Source: Petunia secreta
Taxonomy: Eukaryota; Streptophyta; Magnoliopsida; Solanales; Solanaceae
Reading direction: 5' to 3'
Length of the DNA stretch: 64,000 nucleotides
Assembly (NCBI GenBank): GCA_029990175.1
Contig: JARKIP010000188.1
Coordinates: 434,001-498,000, forward strand
Part shown: positions 1-12,504 of the stretch, piece after piece
Position numbering within the stretch: position 1 is the stretch's first letter
How the letters are laid out: every line of letters begins with the position of its first letter
Program-made: the position numbers and the translations under genes
Notes under the pieces: model-generated
The model's database searches: none
The model's input: the letters and a program-made list of their open reading frames with translations, nothing else
What the model was told of the DNA's origin: nothing

Positions 1-1179
1 GATTGGCAAGAGCGGAGGGTACATGCCTTTGTCACCAGCATTTTAGGGATAATCGTGTTTCCAAAAAATAAAGGATGAGTCGACGTTTGCATGGTATCAA
101 TTGCTGATTTCCTACTCAAGGACTTTGACAAGAAGTACACTTTGGTACCTATGATTGTTGAAGAAATGTACCGAGCTTTAGAAAGATGTAAGAAGGGTGC
201 TAGCTTTTTTGAAGGTTGCAATTTACTTCTACAAATTTGGTTAATGGAACATTTGCAAAGGATGAAAAGCACACACCAAGCCTTCCACTCCATAGCAAGA
301 GAAAAGTACATCTTGACTCATATCGCCCGTATGGACAACATTCTCGAGAAATGGGACCAGCCAAAAACTGCTAAAGGCTGGCACCACAGGCTTTCTCAAT
401 TGACATCTGAAAACATACCGTGGATGTTTGATTACTTTCCCAGCACAGCAGTAATCACACGGTCCGAAGGAGCTTCTTTTCTTGTCTTGGTTGGGTTTAG
501 AGGAGTTTACCCATAAGCTCCTTTAAGGGTACTTAGATAAGCAGGGAGAGAACAAATTGTACCCCAAATTGCAGACATTAGAAGTTTCAAAGTAGATATT
601 TTCGGAGGAATGATACCATTCAAAGACAAGACATTAGGACTTTGGAAAGAAAGGCAACGAATGGGATTCGAGACTATTGGAAGAGACAGGTTCGACGTAG
701 GCTATGATGAAGATTACCCAGATTGGCTTAGGGAAGACATAGCAAAGGCAGTTCAACTAAGAGCAACAACAAAAAGGAAAAGAAATGCTGATGAGTTAGA
801 CACTGAGTGCAAGAAGCTACGCAAACAACTGGCAAGGGCACGAGGGAAAATAGCAAAGAAGCAAAGTTTGGCTGAAGCAAAGAACAAAGAAAAAGGAAAA
901 TGGTACAGTAAGGCAGAACTCCTGACAAAATGCATAGAGTCTATCAGTGTATGGGCTAGCGAAGGAATGAACGCTGTGGCTGACAAAGGAATAGAGGAGA
1001 AAGGAAGTAAGGATTGGGAAATATTGAAGAACTTCATATTTGACATATCCCGGCTCTTAACTGATGCAGAGAACATCATTTTTCAAGGAAACTCAGCAGA
1101 GGCAAGCTTGTCCGAGGGAGGCTCGTCCGAGGGAGACTCGTCCGAAGAAGAAGAATCTTCTGGGAATAGATCAACATGA
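1..1179 (+). pseudogene. DUF7745-like ORF1 protein of element F, broken by three stops
   Basis: One reading frame runs from the window edge to 1179, interrupted in frame by TGA at 76-78, TAA at 514-516 and TAA at 538-540. The stretches 91-513 and 610-1176 are open. The N-terminal part carries FFEGCNLLLQIWLMEHL. The C-terminal part is strongly charged with a likely coiled coil (around DELDTECKKLRKQL) and ends in a Ser/Glu-rich tail. This layout matches the uncharacterised DUF7745-type protein that is very common in Solanaceae genomes and often sits beside Tat/Ogre gag genes; the name is from memory of the family, not a search. Its function is unknown. Position ahead of gag fits the extra ORF1 of Ogre elements. 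The 5' end is outside the window. Confidence 0.65.
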
Positions 1180-1814
1180 AAGATGTTCGTGTGGCCATGA
1201 TCTAATTTCCTAGAAATGTTTGTCTTTTCCTTCTCTTACACTATTTCAATATCACCCATTGTAACAAAAGTCCAATAAATGTAATATTGTCTTTTAGGCT
1301 CCGCATTTTGTTAACAAACGAAATGATGCATATGGCACAAAGCGCTTTTGAATCATCATGCGTAAAACGATCCTTCGCATTATAAGATTCATTTCTTATT
1401 TGATATATGTCCATTGCATGAATATGTCTGTTGCCCTAAGTCTCTTTCTACCTTCGGCGAATCCCTTCCCAAATCCAATCTCCTACCAAGGCACCTCCTC
1501 TCCCTACTCTATACCCAAATCTTGGTCCAAATTGTCTCTAACTCACTACCTAACTCAAAAATCTATTACCAAAAGGTTGGCTCGAGTTGAATACCAAGGC
1601 AAAAGATATAGTTAAGCAAGTGCACTTGTCAGGGATTTTCCGAAATAAGAAAGTTTTTCACAGCAATTCCCACTAGCCCTCTCCTCTCTCTACAATATCT
1701 CCATCACTCTTCAATTCCACATACCCTTATCTTTTTCTTTCACACAGTACCATACACCATCTTGATCATACAATATTATCACCAGAACAATAATTAGCTT
1801 AGCTGCACTACAAC
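1180..1814. other. Spacer between ORF1 remnant and gag scrap of element F
   Basis: No gene seen. The stretch has several stops in every frame and a pyrimidine-rich part around 1660-1745. The N-terminal and central gag region that element C has at the matching place is missing here, so a deletion is likely. Confidence 0.5.
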
Positions 1815-2270
1815 CTACTAATAAGGCTATCCAGTCTGAAAATATGAGCCTTTTAAAAAGAAAAGATGAAGTCTCTTTTGCTGCAACCATTCAAGACCCT
1901 ACATTCATCCATTATTATCAAATGCTGCCACCATTTTATCCCTACCCTCACATACCACCTGAATATCCCGTTTACAACACTCAGCCCATTCGACCTATAT
2001 TCCATATCCCAGCACCAAATCATCCACCATACCAGCAAACACACTCAACCCAACTACCGAAATGTACCACCATACCCTCCTAAGCCTCGCCCTGATGCAA
2101 ACCAAAGACCGAAAAGAAACTACACTCCACCAGTCGAATCTCACACTCAATTGTTTTAGAGATTGAAAACTGCCGGGCTTATTATCCCGGTACCTCAATT
2201 GTTCCAGCAAGCACTATGCACATGGAGAGAAAAATTGACAAAGCAACAGAAATGTTGGTTAAACTCAAAC
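1815..2270 (+). pseudogene. Gag C-terminal scrap of element F
   Basis: Overlapping frames encode a Pro/Tyr-rich stretch (YQMLPPFYPYPHIPPEYPVY) followed by a segment ending SHTQLF, a stop, then RLKTAGLIIPVP. These line up with the gag of element C (about 49870-49560, minus strand), which has YQMPPVPYPVYNAQ and later SYGQLFERLRNAGVVQPIP. A frameshift near 2060 and a TAG at about 2157 break the frame. After IIPVP the similarity stops and the zinc-knuckle part found in C is absent. In the family this region is the low-complexity linker before the nucleocapsid-like finger. Confidence 0.65.
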
Positions 2271-3515
2271 GCACACATGACTTACCTTAATAATTTTTGG
2301 TACCAAAGCCCGAGGATTACTTTGTTTCACGTGTCTACACAGTCACACCACCTGCAATACATGACTGCGATCCAAGGCATTTCCCGAACTTGCTCCTGTC
2401 ATGATCGAAACGGTAGTCAAAAAGCTAGTGGAAGACAATAAGGAATTAGAAAGCAAGGGATGTAGCAAAAACTTGTGCACAACAACCAAAAGCTGGCAAG
2501 CCAATTCAACTTGAAAAGTAGGCAAAGTCACAATGACAAAGCTCTCATCATATGACAAACCTGGGAACTCCCTAAGTATTTGGAAAGCATATCCCTATCC
2601 ACTAGCAAAGATAAAGCAAGACGATGAAGTTATTTGAGACACTTACTAGAGCAAGAGTTGCTTTGATATAAAAACACAAGCAGATAAACTTATTGGAGCA
2701 ATTTTGGTTGAAGGCTTTATTGGAGTGATATGAATTCTCATGACAGCAACTACAATAGGATGCAGGAATCTAAGAGTGCACATGATACATAGGCAACCTA
2801 CATCGAGTTCGGCAACTCATCAATAAGATATTATCCAACAAGGAAAGTTGGTGCAAGGACTATATTGCAGTAGTTGGTTGACAAGTATGAAAGATGTTGA
2901 TTATCTCTTTGAAAGACACATAGGCATCATGACAGAAAAATTTTCAAGAAAGGATGACAAATGCACTCGAAGTCTTGGTGTTCGATAAAAGCCAACCCCC
3001 TTTTCTGTCGCACAACACAATCTATTCCTTACACAACATCTTTACCATTTTTCATTGACATTCAACTCCTCATCTCCCGCTTAAACAAGCATCGGTCGCT
3101 TGACCAAAGTTCTTGCCTTGACTGCCAGATAAAGCACTTAGGCAATCTCTTGTGATATATGTGCATTCTATGATAATCTCCAAATTCAAGCTAATCCGTC
3201 ATCTGCGGTCTAGGCATCCTCTTAAGCTTATGTGTCATTTTTGCATCAAATCTTTGCTAATGTGCCCACACGATTTTGTATATTTCACCACTTTGTTACG
3301 GTCGCTCTGTGCTTGAACACCGAAATTGGTCAAGAATCTGTATTAAAAAAGCCGAAGTGGCATGCCAAGCTAAAAATATTTTCTTCTAGAACGAGGACTT
3401 TTAAACCACCAACATGGGATACCGAGAGAACCCAGACGGTCTCAATACTATTGCCATACAACTTGTAGTACGGACGAACAAAATCAGCTGACACTCTACC
3501 CATACAATAGTTGAA
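2271..3515. other. Unassigned interior of element F before the element A insertion
   Basis: Only short ORFs (up to about 78 codons) are present and I recognise none. At 2340-2440 a frame reads like a decayed pol-leader peptide but without a usable motif. The segment ends at TTGAA (3511-3515), the left target-site copy of element A. Confidence 0.4.
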
Positions 3516-6048
3516 TGACACGACCCGGAATCCGGCTAGGCCGTGCGGGCATCCGACATCCTACCCCAGACCCGTCGGTCGAACCCTTACCAATTAAATT
3601 AAGAAAATTAATATAATTCAATTCATATATAGGAACAAGACTTATAAAAAGCACAGATATACTGATATCACTATAAGCTGTACAAAGAAATTACAGATAA
3701 TTACCCAACATACTAGGTTTAGGGCTATCCAGAGTAGACATCTAAGAGTACGAAAGAAGACAGATACCTCCTGAAGGGAGCAAAAAGATACTGAAATAAT
3801 AAACATGAAACTGTGGCCATCCTGAATAAAAGCTGGCTCACCCTGACAGCTGAAGTCGTCTTCGCTCCTTCACAACGTGGCGAACTCAATCCTGGACCGA
3901 ACCTGCCGAAACGAAATAGATAGACAAGGACAAATAACAAACAAGGGTGAGTCAAAAGGACTCAATAAGTGGGGTAGACTAGCCACCTCAAAGAATAGGA
4001 TAGCTAGCCAGGGAGAAGAAAAACAGATAAATCAAATTCCTCTTATTTAAATTATAAAAAGGCAGAGCAGATATTAACTAGAAACACGTATAGGATCATA
4101 AAATCATCAACAACCAAGGACATAAGATAGAAAGAACATATATGTTTTTGAGTATCTCGAACATAATACTGTCACGGCGTGCAACCCGATCCATATGTTC
4201 ATACTGTCGCGGCGTGCAACCGGATCCATATATTCATACTGTCGCGGCGTGCAGCCCGATCCATGCAACTAAAGCATATAAACCAATTAAGGACATTAAA
4301 TAGCCAGAAACGTATTGGCAAACTGAAATATGTCCACAACATGGTGTACATGCCGCATACACAAAACACAACACAATAGTCACAGACTAGTCAGTAAGCG
4401 GTGCAATGAGATGGGATGAATGCGGTATGATGCAATGCAGTCACATGTGCTTGATACCTTCACCGGCTCGGGACTCTCATCGATTACCGGGAAGTATATG
4501 CAATAATGACCCTTCACCGGCTTGGGACTCTCATCGATTATCGCGAAGTATATGCAATAATGACCCTTTACCAGCTACTCTCATCGATTACCGGGAAGTA
4601 TATGCAATAATGACCCTTCACCGGCTCGGGACTCTCATCGATTACCGGGAAGTATATGCAATAATGACCCTTCACCGGATCGAGACTCTCATCGATTACC
4701 GGGAAGTATATGAAATAATGACCCTTCACCGGTGCGGGACTCTCATCGCCAACCGGGAAGTATATGTAATGCTCAAAATCAGAGTACAATGCTCATATTC
4801 TCAATGCAATACCAACAACAGGGCATAACATATAATATACAATGTAAATTCAAAGCTAAGGCGTAATGAGTACGCCTATCGGCAACTACACACGTAAGGA
4901 ACATGTGGTAGAATATCCACAAGGACAAGGGCCTCCAAAGAAATGGATACAAACACTTACCTTATTTCAAAGTGTCATTCAACACCCGCTTTATCCTTTG
5001 GATTCACTGCCCTAATGATCCTGCCTATTCAATAAGCAGAAAATATATCAAATTAGGTTAAAGACTTCATTCCTCACAGCTTAGGGCAATCCGGTTAGGA
5101 ACCTGATACCCTATTCGCATACGCAATACGTAGGCCATGCCAATGTACAGGGTTTAAGGTCACATAACCAAATCCTAAATAGATTACATTTATATGTTGC
5201 CCATAACTCACTGAGTACGAATATATAATCAATTCCATTATCGGGGTCCAATTGGCCCTTGAAACTATCGATTGAACTTATTAAAATGATGTCTAATATC
5301 CTAATTTTTACCGTTAAAATATATTCAAACACATGTAACAAACTCAAATAATGAATTAACATCAACTTGGATGTTTCGGGGTAAAAATTCTATCTTTTTC
5401 CGGCTCTTTTCTCAGTTTCTGGTATTTTTTTGTTGTTTTCCTTTCTCTGTATCGTTCCTTGTTTCTCTTCCTGCTAAGGGATTTAATCCCTTAGCCCCAC
5501 CGCCTCCTCTTTTCCTTTTATCCTTTTCTTTCTTTTTCCTTTTTTCTTTTATTTTATTTTCTTTTCTTAACGAAAATTAAAACGGTACCCTACGATACTC
5601 GAAATAATTCCAAATTTCTCAAGCTAGTTATACAAAATATATGTAACCTACTCGCTAAAACAGATCTCAAATCGGACTCCAGAAACTCAAGATGCGAATT
5701 AAAACGGAAAAAGATCAAATTATTTAAACTTTCGGTATTTTAGCGGAAACTAGACGAACAACCTCGAAATTCGCTTTCGAAAGTTTACAAAAATCATAAA
5801 TAATCATACGAACCTAACGACGCTTTCGGATTTCGAATCGGAGTTCATTCGCCAAAATCGAGCTCGAAAATCTCTTTTTAATATTTATCGATAATAAAAA
5901 CTGAAATTTTCTTCCAATACATACCAAACGAAGTCCGATTTAGCTCAAATTTTATAGACAGGTTCTAATAGACCTTAAAAATATTTTAAAATTATCGACA
6001 CATCAATCGGAGTCCTAACTTCCGAAACGACTGACCGAGGTCGTTTCA
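3516..6048 (-). repeat. 3' LTR of element A
   Basis: 2533 bp, matching 9128-11635. It holds three copies of a 35-bp tandem repeat (4166-4265, core GCGGCGTGCAACCCGATCC) and six copies of a 54-bp tandem repeat (4457-4770), one with a deletion. The pyrimidine-rich stretch at 5390-5570 (plus strand) lies next to a short palindrome, AAGGGATTTAATCCCTT (5477-5493), also seen in the other family LTRs. Confidence 0.87.
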
Positions 6049-6061
6049 TTCTCCTCCACTT
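6049..6061 (-). other. Polypurine tract of element A
   Basis: On the minus strand this reads AAGTGGAGGAGAA, immediately followed by the LTR start TGAAACGACC. It is the plus-strand priming site for reverse transcription in this family. The same 13-mer stands before the LTRs at 16697-16709 and 21636-21648. Confidence 0.85.
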
Positions 6062-7490
6062 AGACTCTCTTTCGTCCTCGAGCTAGCTTAAGTCTAAAGC
6101 AAAATTCACGCAGATAACAAGAGAACTTGTACAACCTTCATAAACTACTCTACAGACATTATCTCATGATTACAGAATCAGAATTATAAAATGCACATCA
6201 AACTCTTGGATAAAAACATAGCTGGATAATATCATAATATCACCGCCCAGATTATTCTGACTATACTGGCCATTCCTCGATCATGAGGTGAGAGTTCTAC
6301 ATTTTCGGAACAAGGATAGGCGGAACTCCCGATGGATTAATATGATTCTACCGACGAATCACCTTGTCGATATATTTTTCGATATAGAATGGTCAATGGA
6401 ACTAAGAATTAGCTTACGCTTCAGCAACGCCTTAGAAATTTAATATTATAATTCGGTATCAATTGGAGGAAGACTTCTCCACTTAGAGCATAAACTCATA
6501 CAGTTAATTTGAATAGAAATATCCATCTCACACAGCTTGCTGGATTAAGGAAGATTTAGCTAAAAACAGAACGCGGCTCAGACCTGAGCTACCAAATTAC
6601 CCTCTCGAGTTGCCAAACAGCTGCAACTCTCGAGTCACAACTCCATACCTTTTCCATAAGCACCACTGCTCGATAGCTCAATTCACGGGTCGGACGACAC
6701 TCTCCATTACCCTTAGTAGCCTTGAAACACAATAATGTGCTTATCCGGCTACCTTGATACACATTTTGGCTCAAGAAAGGGAACATCACAAGCAGCTACT
6801 AATTGCCCGAGCTAACTAGTGCCGGGCGACGAAGAAATGGCAATGGACCGAGGATAGAAATAATTAGAGTTTCAGGAAGGTCATCTTCTTATTTACTTGG
6901 CTACTAGAGCTAGACTACTTCCGAGTCAGGCTAGCCAGAAAATCGCAATTGAAGAAATAGACATTAAATAAGCTTTGTGGAATGACATCTATGCCAATTT
7001 GACCTCCCAATAAGAAGGAAACTCTGACAATTTACTAGAAAACCCTTTTATAACCCAGAAAAGCTCATAGGATAACATGACTTTACTAGTATTTTTATTC
7101 AAGAGGAGATACGTAGATCGAATATTACTTACTAATCACTTTGCACCGGAAGAAATGATAACACTTTCTGATGGTGACGATTAAGAATCCCACCATCCTA
7201 TCAACACTGAATTCCAAAGAGAGATAGACTGACTTGACATAATAAGAGAAAGTGGTACAACAAAATACCAGGCAGACATTACCGATACTCACTATCAAAT
7301 ATCTCACATTTAGACCAGATAAACCAGTAGGAGTCTCACAAATTCCAGAAATAAATCCTATGAGAAGCTCAACCCCTCTACCACAACTAATTCTTAATAG
7401 AAACAATATCCAGGGAAGACATGGAAACATGGTAAGATAAACGAAGTCCCGACCGATCAGAAGAATCAAATCTTACTCACATATAATGGA
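6062..7490 (-). other. Non-coding 3' part of element A interior
   Basis: No pol motifs in any frame. The minus-strand ORFs at 7469-7125 and 6789-6589 show no recognisable domain. The part next to the polypurine tract carries the family's GTCCTCGAGC-type sequence, also present at 16675-16700 and 21645-21670. Element B (21649 to about 23000) is homologous along the whole length, so replacement of pol by this sequence is a shared property of the family and not damage unique to this copy. Confidence 0.6.
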
Positions 7491-7499
7491 AGAAGAAAT

Positions 7500-8945
7500 A
7501 CATGGGTGTACTACATCGGATACCTCAGCATCCTGCCAGACTGGGAGTTTATAGAACTGCCTCTGCAGCTGAGCTGAGCCACTATCCTGATAATCACCTT
7601 CTGAAGAACCACTGCCACCACGCTATCGACCTCTACTAGATGGTGGCATTTCTCTGGCTGATTGAGATCTAAATAAAATCCCCTGCGACTGTGCAGGTGC
7701 CTGATGACGAGAGAAAGGACGACTGCGTACTTGCTGGAGTAAGGGAAAACTACTCAAAGGATAACCAGACTCATGACAGTGATAACATCTTTTTCGCTAA
7801 AAGTAGAAATTGGACCAATTATTGACAGCTACAAAGAGAAAATTGAGTCTATGTTGATGAACTACTCGCGCACTCTGAGAATCACGCTCTACAAGCTGAG
7901 ATAACCTTGCAAGTAACCTCCCAGAATAATCAAAACTCTTACATCCAAAGGAGGTACCATGGTGCCCACTAGGGCCGTGGGATCTCTTGCTCTCCCACTC
8001 TAACTTATGGTATGCCTAATCCCACTGAACAATATCAATAACAACATCAAATGAAGTCCCGACCTTAATATCTCGAGCTATCTTGGACCTCAAGGAAGGA
8101 GAAAGGTCATCAATAAATCTTCGAACTTTCTCGGAAGGTTCATGGACTAGTTCCAGTGCATATCTAGCCATCATAGAGAATTCAATATCATATTCTGAAA
8201 CCAACAGCGTAACCGACAGGCTACCCTGTCCAATCCACTCAGATTGGCAACTCTTTTCATCTCACTCACTGCGCGAAAGGAGATTTTCCACGAATCTAGA
8301 AGAAAAATCGAACCAAGTTAGCTAATAAGAGAGCGGTCCACCAATTGAAGGCTGGACCCCTAAATCTGGAAAGCAGAATAATCAACACTATACGCTCGAT
8401 ATAATCAAAAGGCTGAAGGATACACTGGCTTCATTTTATTATTTTAAAAAACTTACACAGGGATTATTGGATGCATGGCCTAAGAACATCAGAAGGTTCA
8501 ATTGGGTAATATAATGCAGCATGTTTAGACACTCGGACCGAGCCATTACTCGGGCTAGCTAACCAGCCAGAATAACTAGAGGCACAACACATGCTGCTTC
8601 TGGAACATAATTTACTGCGGCAATATCAGGGACTGGAACAGGAGCTCCCTGGGACCGAACGTCTCCATCTGCGGCAACCTGATAAGTTGCCCAGCGAATA
8701 ATAGGTTCTTGCAGTATCTGCGTCGCAAAGATTCTTGTAAAAGCATCATAGAGAGCCAAGGGAATCACAAGGCCCTCCTCCCTTGCCCATCACGAGCTCG
8801 TATAGCTGGGGCCTGGACAACTGGATTGTCACCACGATGCACAACTCTCGTGGGTTGAGTAGCTCTAGCCCCAGGCTAGACTACTCCGTCCTGAACTCCT
8901 ACCGTTTGCTGATTTGTCGCATGAGGTTTCACAATTACCATGAAT
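7500..8945 (-). pseudogene. Decayed gag of element A
   Basis: The best piece is at 8204-8016, with YDIEFSMMARYALELVHEP followed by KVRRFIDDLSPSLRSKIARD, the typical retrotransposon gag helical core of chromovirus-like elements (capsid-type assembly protein). An upstream piece at 8768-8559 precedes it in another frame. Near 7803-7750 is a zinc-knuckle-like stretch CYHCHESGYPLSSF, where the expected His and last Cys are Tyr and Phe, so nucleic-acid binding is probably lost. Several stops and frameshifts separate the pieces. The frame dies at a protease-like scrap near 7545-7500 and no pol follows. Confidence 0.7.
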
Positions 8946-9113
8946 GAATTAACGAAAATACTTTTGCATCCAAGACCGACGCATGATCAGAAAAGAAAGA
9001 AGTGAAACTTCCTAAATGCCATCATAGTCCCTCATAGATAAGTACGGACGTCTATGTACCCATCAGCGAGACTCTTTTAGACACTGTCTTAGTCTGGATA
9101 GACTCTAAACTTA

Positions 9114-9125
9114 ACTCTGATACCA
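9114..9125 (-). other. Primer binding site of element A
   Basis: On the minus strand it reads TGGTATCAGAGT, two bases after the LTR end. TGGTATCAGAGC is the usual plant site complementary to the 3' end of initiator methionine tRNA; here the last base is T. Confidence 0.82.
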
Positions 9126-9127
9126 AC

Positions 9128-11635
9128 TGACACGACCCGAAATCCGGCTAGGCCGTGTGGGCACCCAACATCCTCCCCTAACCCGTCGGACGAACCCTTA
9201 CTAATTAAATTAGGAAAATTAATATAATTCAATTCATAAATAGGAACACGACTTAGAAAAAGCACAGATATACTGATATCTCTAAGCTGTAGAAAGAAAT
9301 TACATATAATTACCCAACATACTAGGTTTAGGGCTATCAAGACTAGACATCTAAGAGTATGAAAGAAGATAGATAAATCCTGAAGGGAGCAAAATGATAC
9401 TGAAATAATAAATATAAAACTGTGGCCATCCTGAATAAAAGCTGGCTCACCATGACAGCTGAAGTCGTCTTTGCTCCTTCACAACGTGGCGAACTCAATC
9501 CTGGAGCGAACCTGCCGAAACGAAATAGATAGACAAGGACAAATAACAAACAAGGGTGAGTCAAAAGGACTCAATAAGTGGGGTAGACTAGCCACCTCAA
9601 AGAATAGGATAGCTAGCCAGGGAGAAGAAAAACAGATAAACCAAATTCCTCTTATTTACATTATAAAAAGGCAGAGATAGATATTAACTGGAAACACGTA
9701 TGGGATCATAGACTCATAAACAACCAGGGGCATAAGATTGACCTAACATATAGGTTTTTGAGTATCTCAAACATAATACTGTCACGGCGTGCAACCCAAT
9801 CCACATGTTCATACTGTCGCGACGTGCAACCCGATCCCTATATTCATGTTGTTGCGGCGTGCAACCCGATCCATATATTCATACTGCCGCGGCGTGCAAC
9901 CCGATCCATATAACTAAAGCATATAAACAAATTAAGGACATTAAATAGGCAAAAATGTATAGGCAAACTGAAATATGTCCACAACATGGTATACATGCCG
10001 CATACACAAAACACAGCACAATAGTCACACACTAGTCGATATGCGGTGCAATGAGATGTGATGAATGCGGTATGATGCAATGCAGTCACATGTGCCTGAT
10101 ACCTTCACCGGCTCGGGACTCTCATCGATTACCGAGAAGGACATGCAATAATGACCCTTCACCGGCTCGGGACTCTAATCGATTATCGCAAAGTATATGA
10201 AATAATGACCCTTTACCGGCTCGAGACTCTCATCGATTACCGGGAAGTATATGCAATAATGACCCTTCACCGGCTCGGGACTCTCATCGATTACCGGGAA
10301 GTATATGCAATAATGACCCTTCACCGGTGCGGGACTCTCATCGCCAACAGGGAAGTATATGTAATGATCAAAACCAGAGTACAATGCTCATATGCTCAAT
10401 GTAATACCAACAACAGGGCATAACATATAATATACAATCCAAATACAAAGCTAAGGCGTAATGAGTACGCCTATCGGCAGCTACACACGTAAGGAACACG
10501 TGGTAGAATATCCACAAGGACAAGAACCTTCAAAGAAATGGATACAAACGCTTACCTTATTTCAAAGTGTCATTCAACACCCGCTTTATCATTTGGATTC
10601 ACTGCCCAAATGATCCTCCTTATTCAATAAGCAGAAAATATATCAAATTAGGTTAAAGGCTTCATTCCTCACATCTTAGGGCAATCCGGTTAGGAACCTG
10701 ATACCCTATTCGCATACGCAATACGTAGGCCAGGCCAATGTACATGGTTTAAGGTCACATAACCAAACCCTAAATAAATTACATTTATATGTTGCCCATA
10801 GCTCACTGAGTACAAATATATAATCAATTCCATTATCAGGGTCCAATTGACCCTTGAAACTATCAATTGAACTTATTAAAACGATGTATAATATCCCAAT
10901 TTTTACCGTTAAAATATATTCAAACACACGTAATAAAGTCAAATAATGAACTAACATCATTACCCGGATGTTTCGGGGGTAAATATTCTATCTTTTTTTT
11001 GGCTATTTTCTCATTTTCTGGTATTTTTCGTTGTTTTCCTTTCTCTGTAACGTTCCTTGTTTCTTTGCCTGCTAAGGGATTTAATCCCTTAGCCCCACCG
11101 CCTCCTCCTTTCCTTTTTATCCTTTTCTTTCTTTTCCTATTTTTTTTATTTTCTTAACAAAAATTAAAACGGTACCCTACGATACTCGAAATAATTTCAA
11201 ATTTCTGAAGCAAGTTGTACAAAATATATGTAACCTACTCGCTAAGGCAGATCTCAAATCGGACTCCCAAAACTCAAGATGCGAATTAAAACGAAAAAAG
11301 ATCAAATTATTTAAACTTCCGGTATTTTAGTGGAAACTAGCCGAGCAACCTCGAAATTGACTTTCGAAAGTTTACAAAAGTCACAAATAATCATACGAAC
11401 CTAATGGCGCTTTCGGATTTCGAATCGGAGTTCATTAGCCAAAATCGAGCTCGAAAATCTCTTTTTAATATTTATCGACAATAAAAACTGAAATCTTCTT
11501 CCGATACATACCAAATGAAGTCCGATTTAGCTCAAATTTTACAAACAGGTCCTAATGGACCTTACAAATATTTTAAAATTATTGGTACATTAATCGGAGT
11601 CTTAACTTCCGTAATGACTGACCGAAGTAGTTTCA
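9128..11635 (-). repeat. 5' LTR of element A
   Basis: 2508 bp partner of 3516-6048. It holds four 35-bp repeats (9775-9912) and five 54-bp repeats (10105-10366), so the two LTRs of one element already differ in repeat number (3 vs 4 and 6 vs 5). Confidence 0.87.
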
Positions 11636-12318
11636 TTGCAACATAAAAATCCAATCATTATACACTAGAAACTGGCGAAACTCACACCGCACCCAACTTA
11701 CACAATAAACAACCTCCCTTGTCAAGACTTTCAACAACAACCTTATCAGGCTCAACACAATCAAGGACATACAAAAAGACAAAACCTCACGCCTTTACTC
11801 ATTTAGCTCAATTAAAAGATATCGCATCCAATAAACAAACTATTCCCTAGATACCCATTCCTAAATTCGATCCAACGAGACTTACGCCCATCACTTACAC
11901 ATTTAGTACCATGACACCATAAGACATCCAGCATTGAAACACAAAGTTCAGAGTCTGATTGACCAAAGCAAGATAATGGTACAACAAGAACCAACAAAAG
12001 GCAACTCCAACTCCCAAACTACAAACAAACTTTTGACAAAGGCAAATCCATCAAAGTTAGCTCCGTGACTTTCGAAAAGAAAAGCATGAAACATAAAGAC
12101 ACCCCATCACAACCTAAGACAAATACAATTTTGGACAACCTCCAAATTCGGTAAAATTCAAAAATCAAACCTCAGTCTGGGCATGCAAGTATCCATATAA
12201 TCATAGGCATCGATATACCCAATCGCCACACTAAAGGACGAGTACGAATTCTAGCTAATACATTGGTGTTCAGTGCAACGCAACCGCCCTCTCTTGGTGA
12301 TCTGTCATAGGCAATAAA
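11636..12318. other. Unassigned interior of element F after element A
   Basis: No gene recognised. The first five bases TTGCA are the right target copy for element A. On the plus strand the stretch is A/C-rich and G-poor and has no long ORF. Confidence 0.4.
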
Positions 12319-12420
12319 CTGGGGCAGAATTTTTTAGGATCCCCTCAAAAATTTTAAAAGACGCAAGCTTGACAGTGGGCAGAAATTTTTGAGATCCCCT
12401 CAAAAATTTCAAGAAAGGCA
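12319..12420 (+). repeat. Duplicated hairpin unit in the 3' UTR of element F
   Basis: Two neighbouring copies of a unit with GGGCAGAA followed by an inverted repeat. The second has a perfect 11-bp stem: AAATTTTTGAG (12383-12393), 5-nt loop, CTCAAAAATTT (12399-12409). The first (about 12325-12357) is imperfect. The unit begins with ACTGGGGCAG, a motif also repeated in element C. Confidence 0.7.
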
Positions 12421-12504
12421 TTATAAAAGCAACACTATAGCCTTCTTAGCACATTGCATGACATTATAATGACATTATATTTGTTGCACTTTACTTTACT
12501 TTTG

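Larger units (their letters stand above)
3516..11635 (-). mobile_element. Element A: non-autonomous Ty3/gypsy element (family 1), gag-only, long LTRs
   Basis: The minus-strand element has a 5' LTR at 9128-11635, primer site 9114-9125, interior 6049-9127, polypurine tract 6049-6061 and 3' LTR at 3516-6048. In plus-strand reading both LTRs open TGACACGACCC and close GTTTCA. The flanks are TTGAA (3511-3515) and TTGCA (11636-11640), an imperfect 5-bp target duplication. The 3.1-kb interior holds a decayed gag and no protease, RT or integrase, so the element depends on a partner. Family placement as Del/Tekay-like rests on the Met-initiator-type primer site and the gag; it is an inference. The LTRs differ clearly more than those of element C. 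Confidence 0.87.

Noticed and set aside
5371..5580. Phe/Leu-rich ORF resembling a membrane peptide
   Set aside because: Pyrimidine-rich LTR segment; the matching stretch in the other LTR (10990-11157) encodes a different frame.
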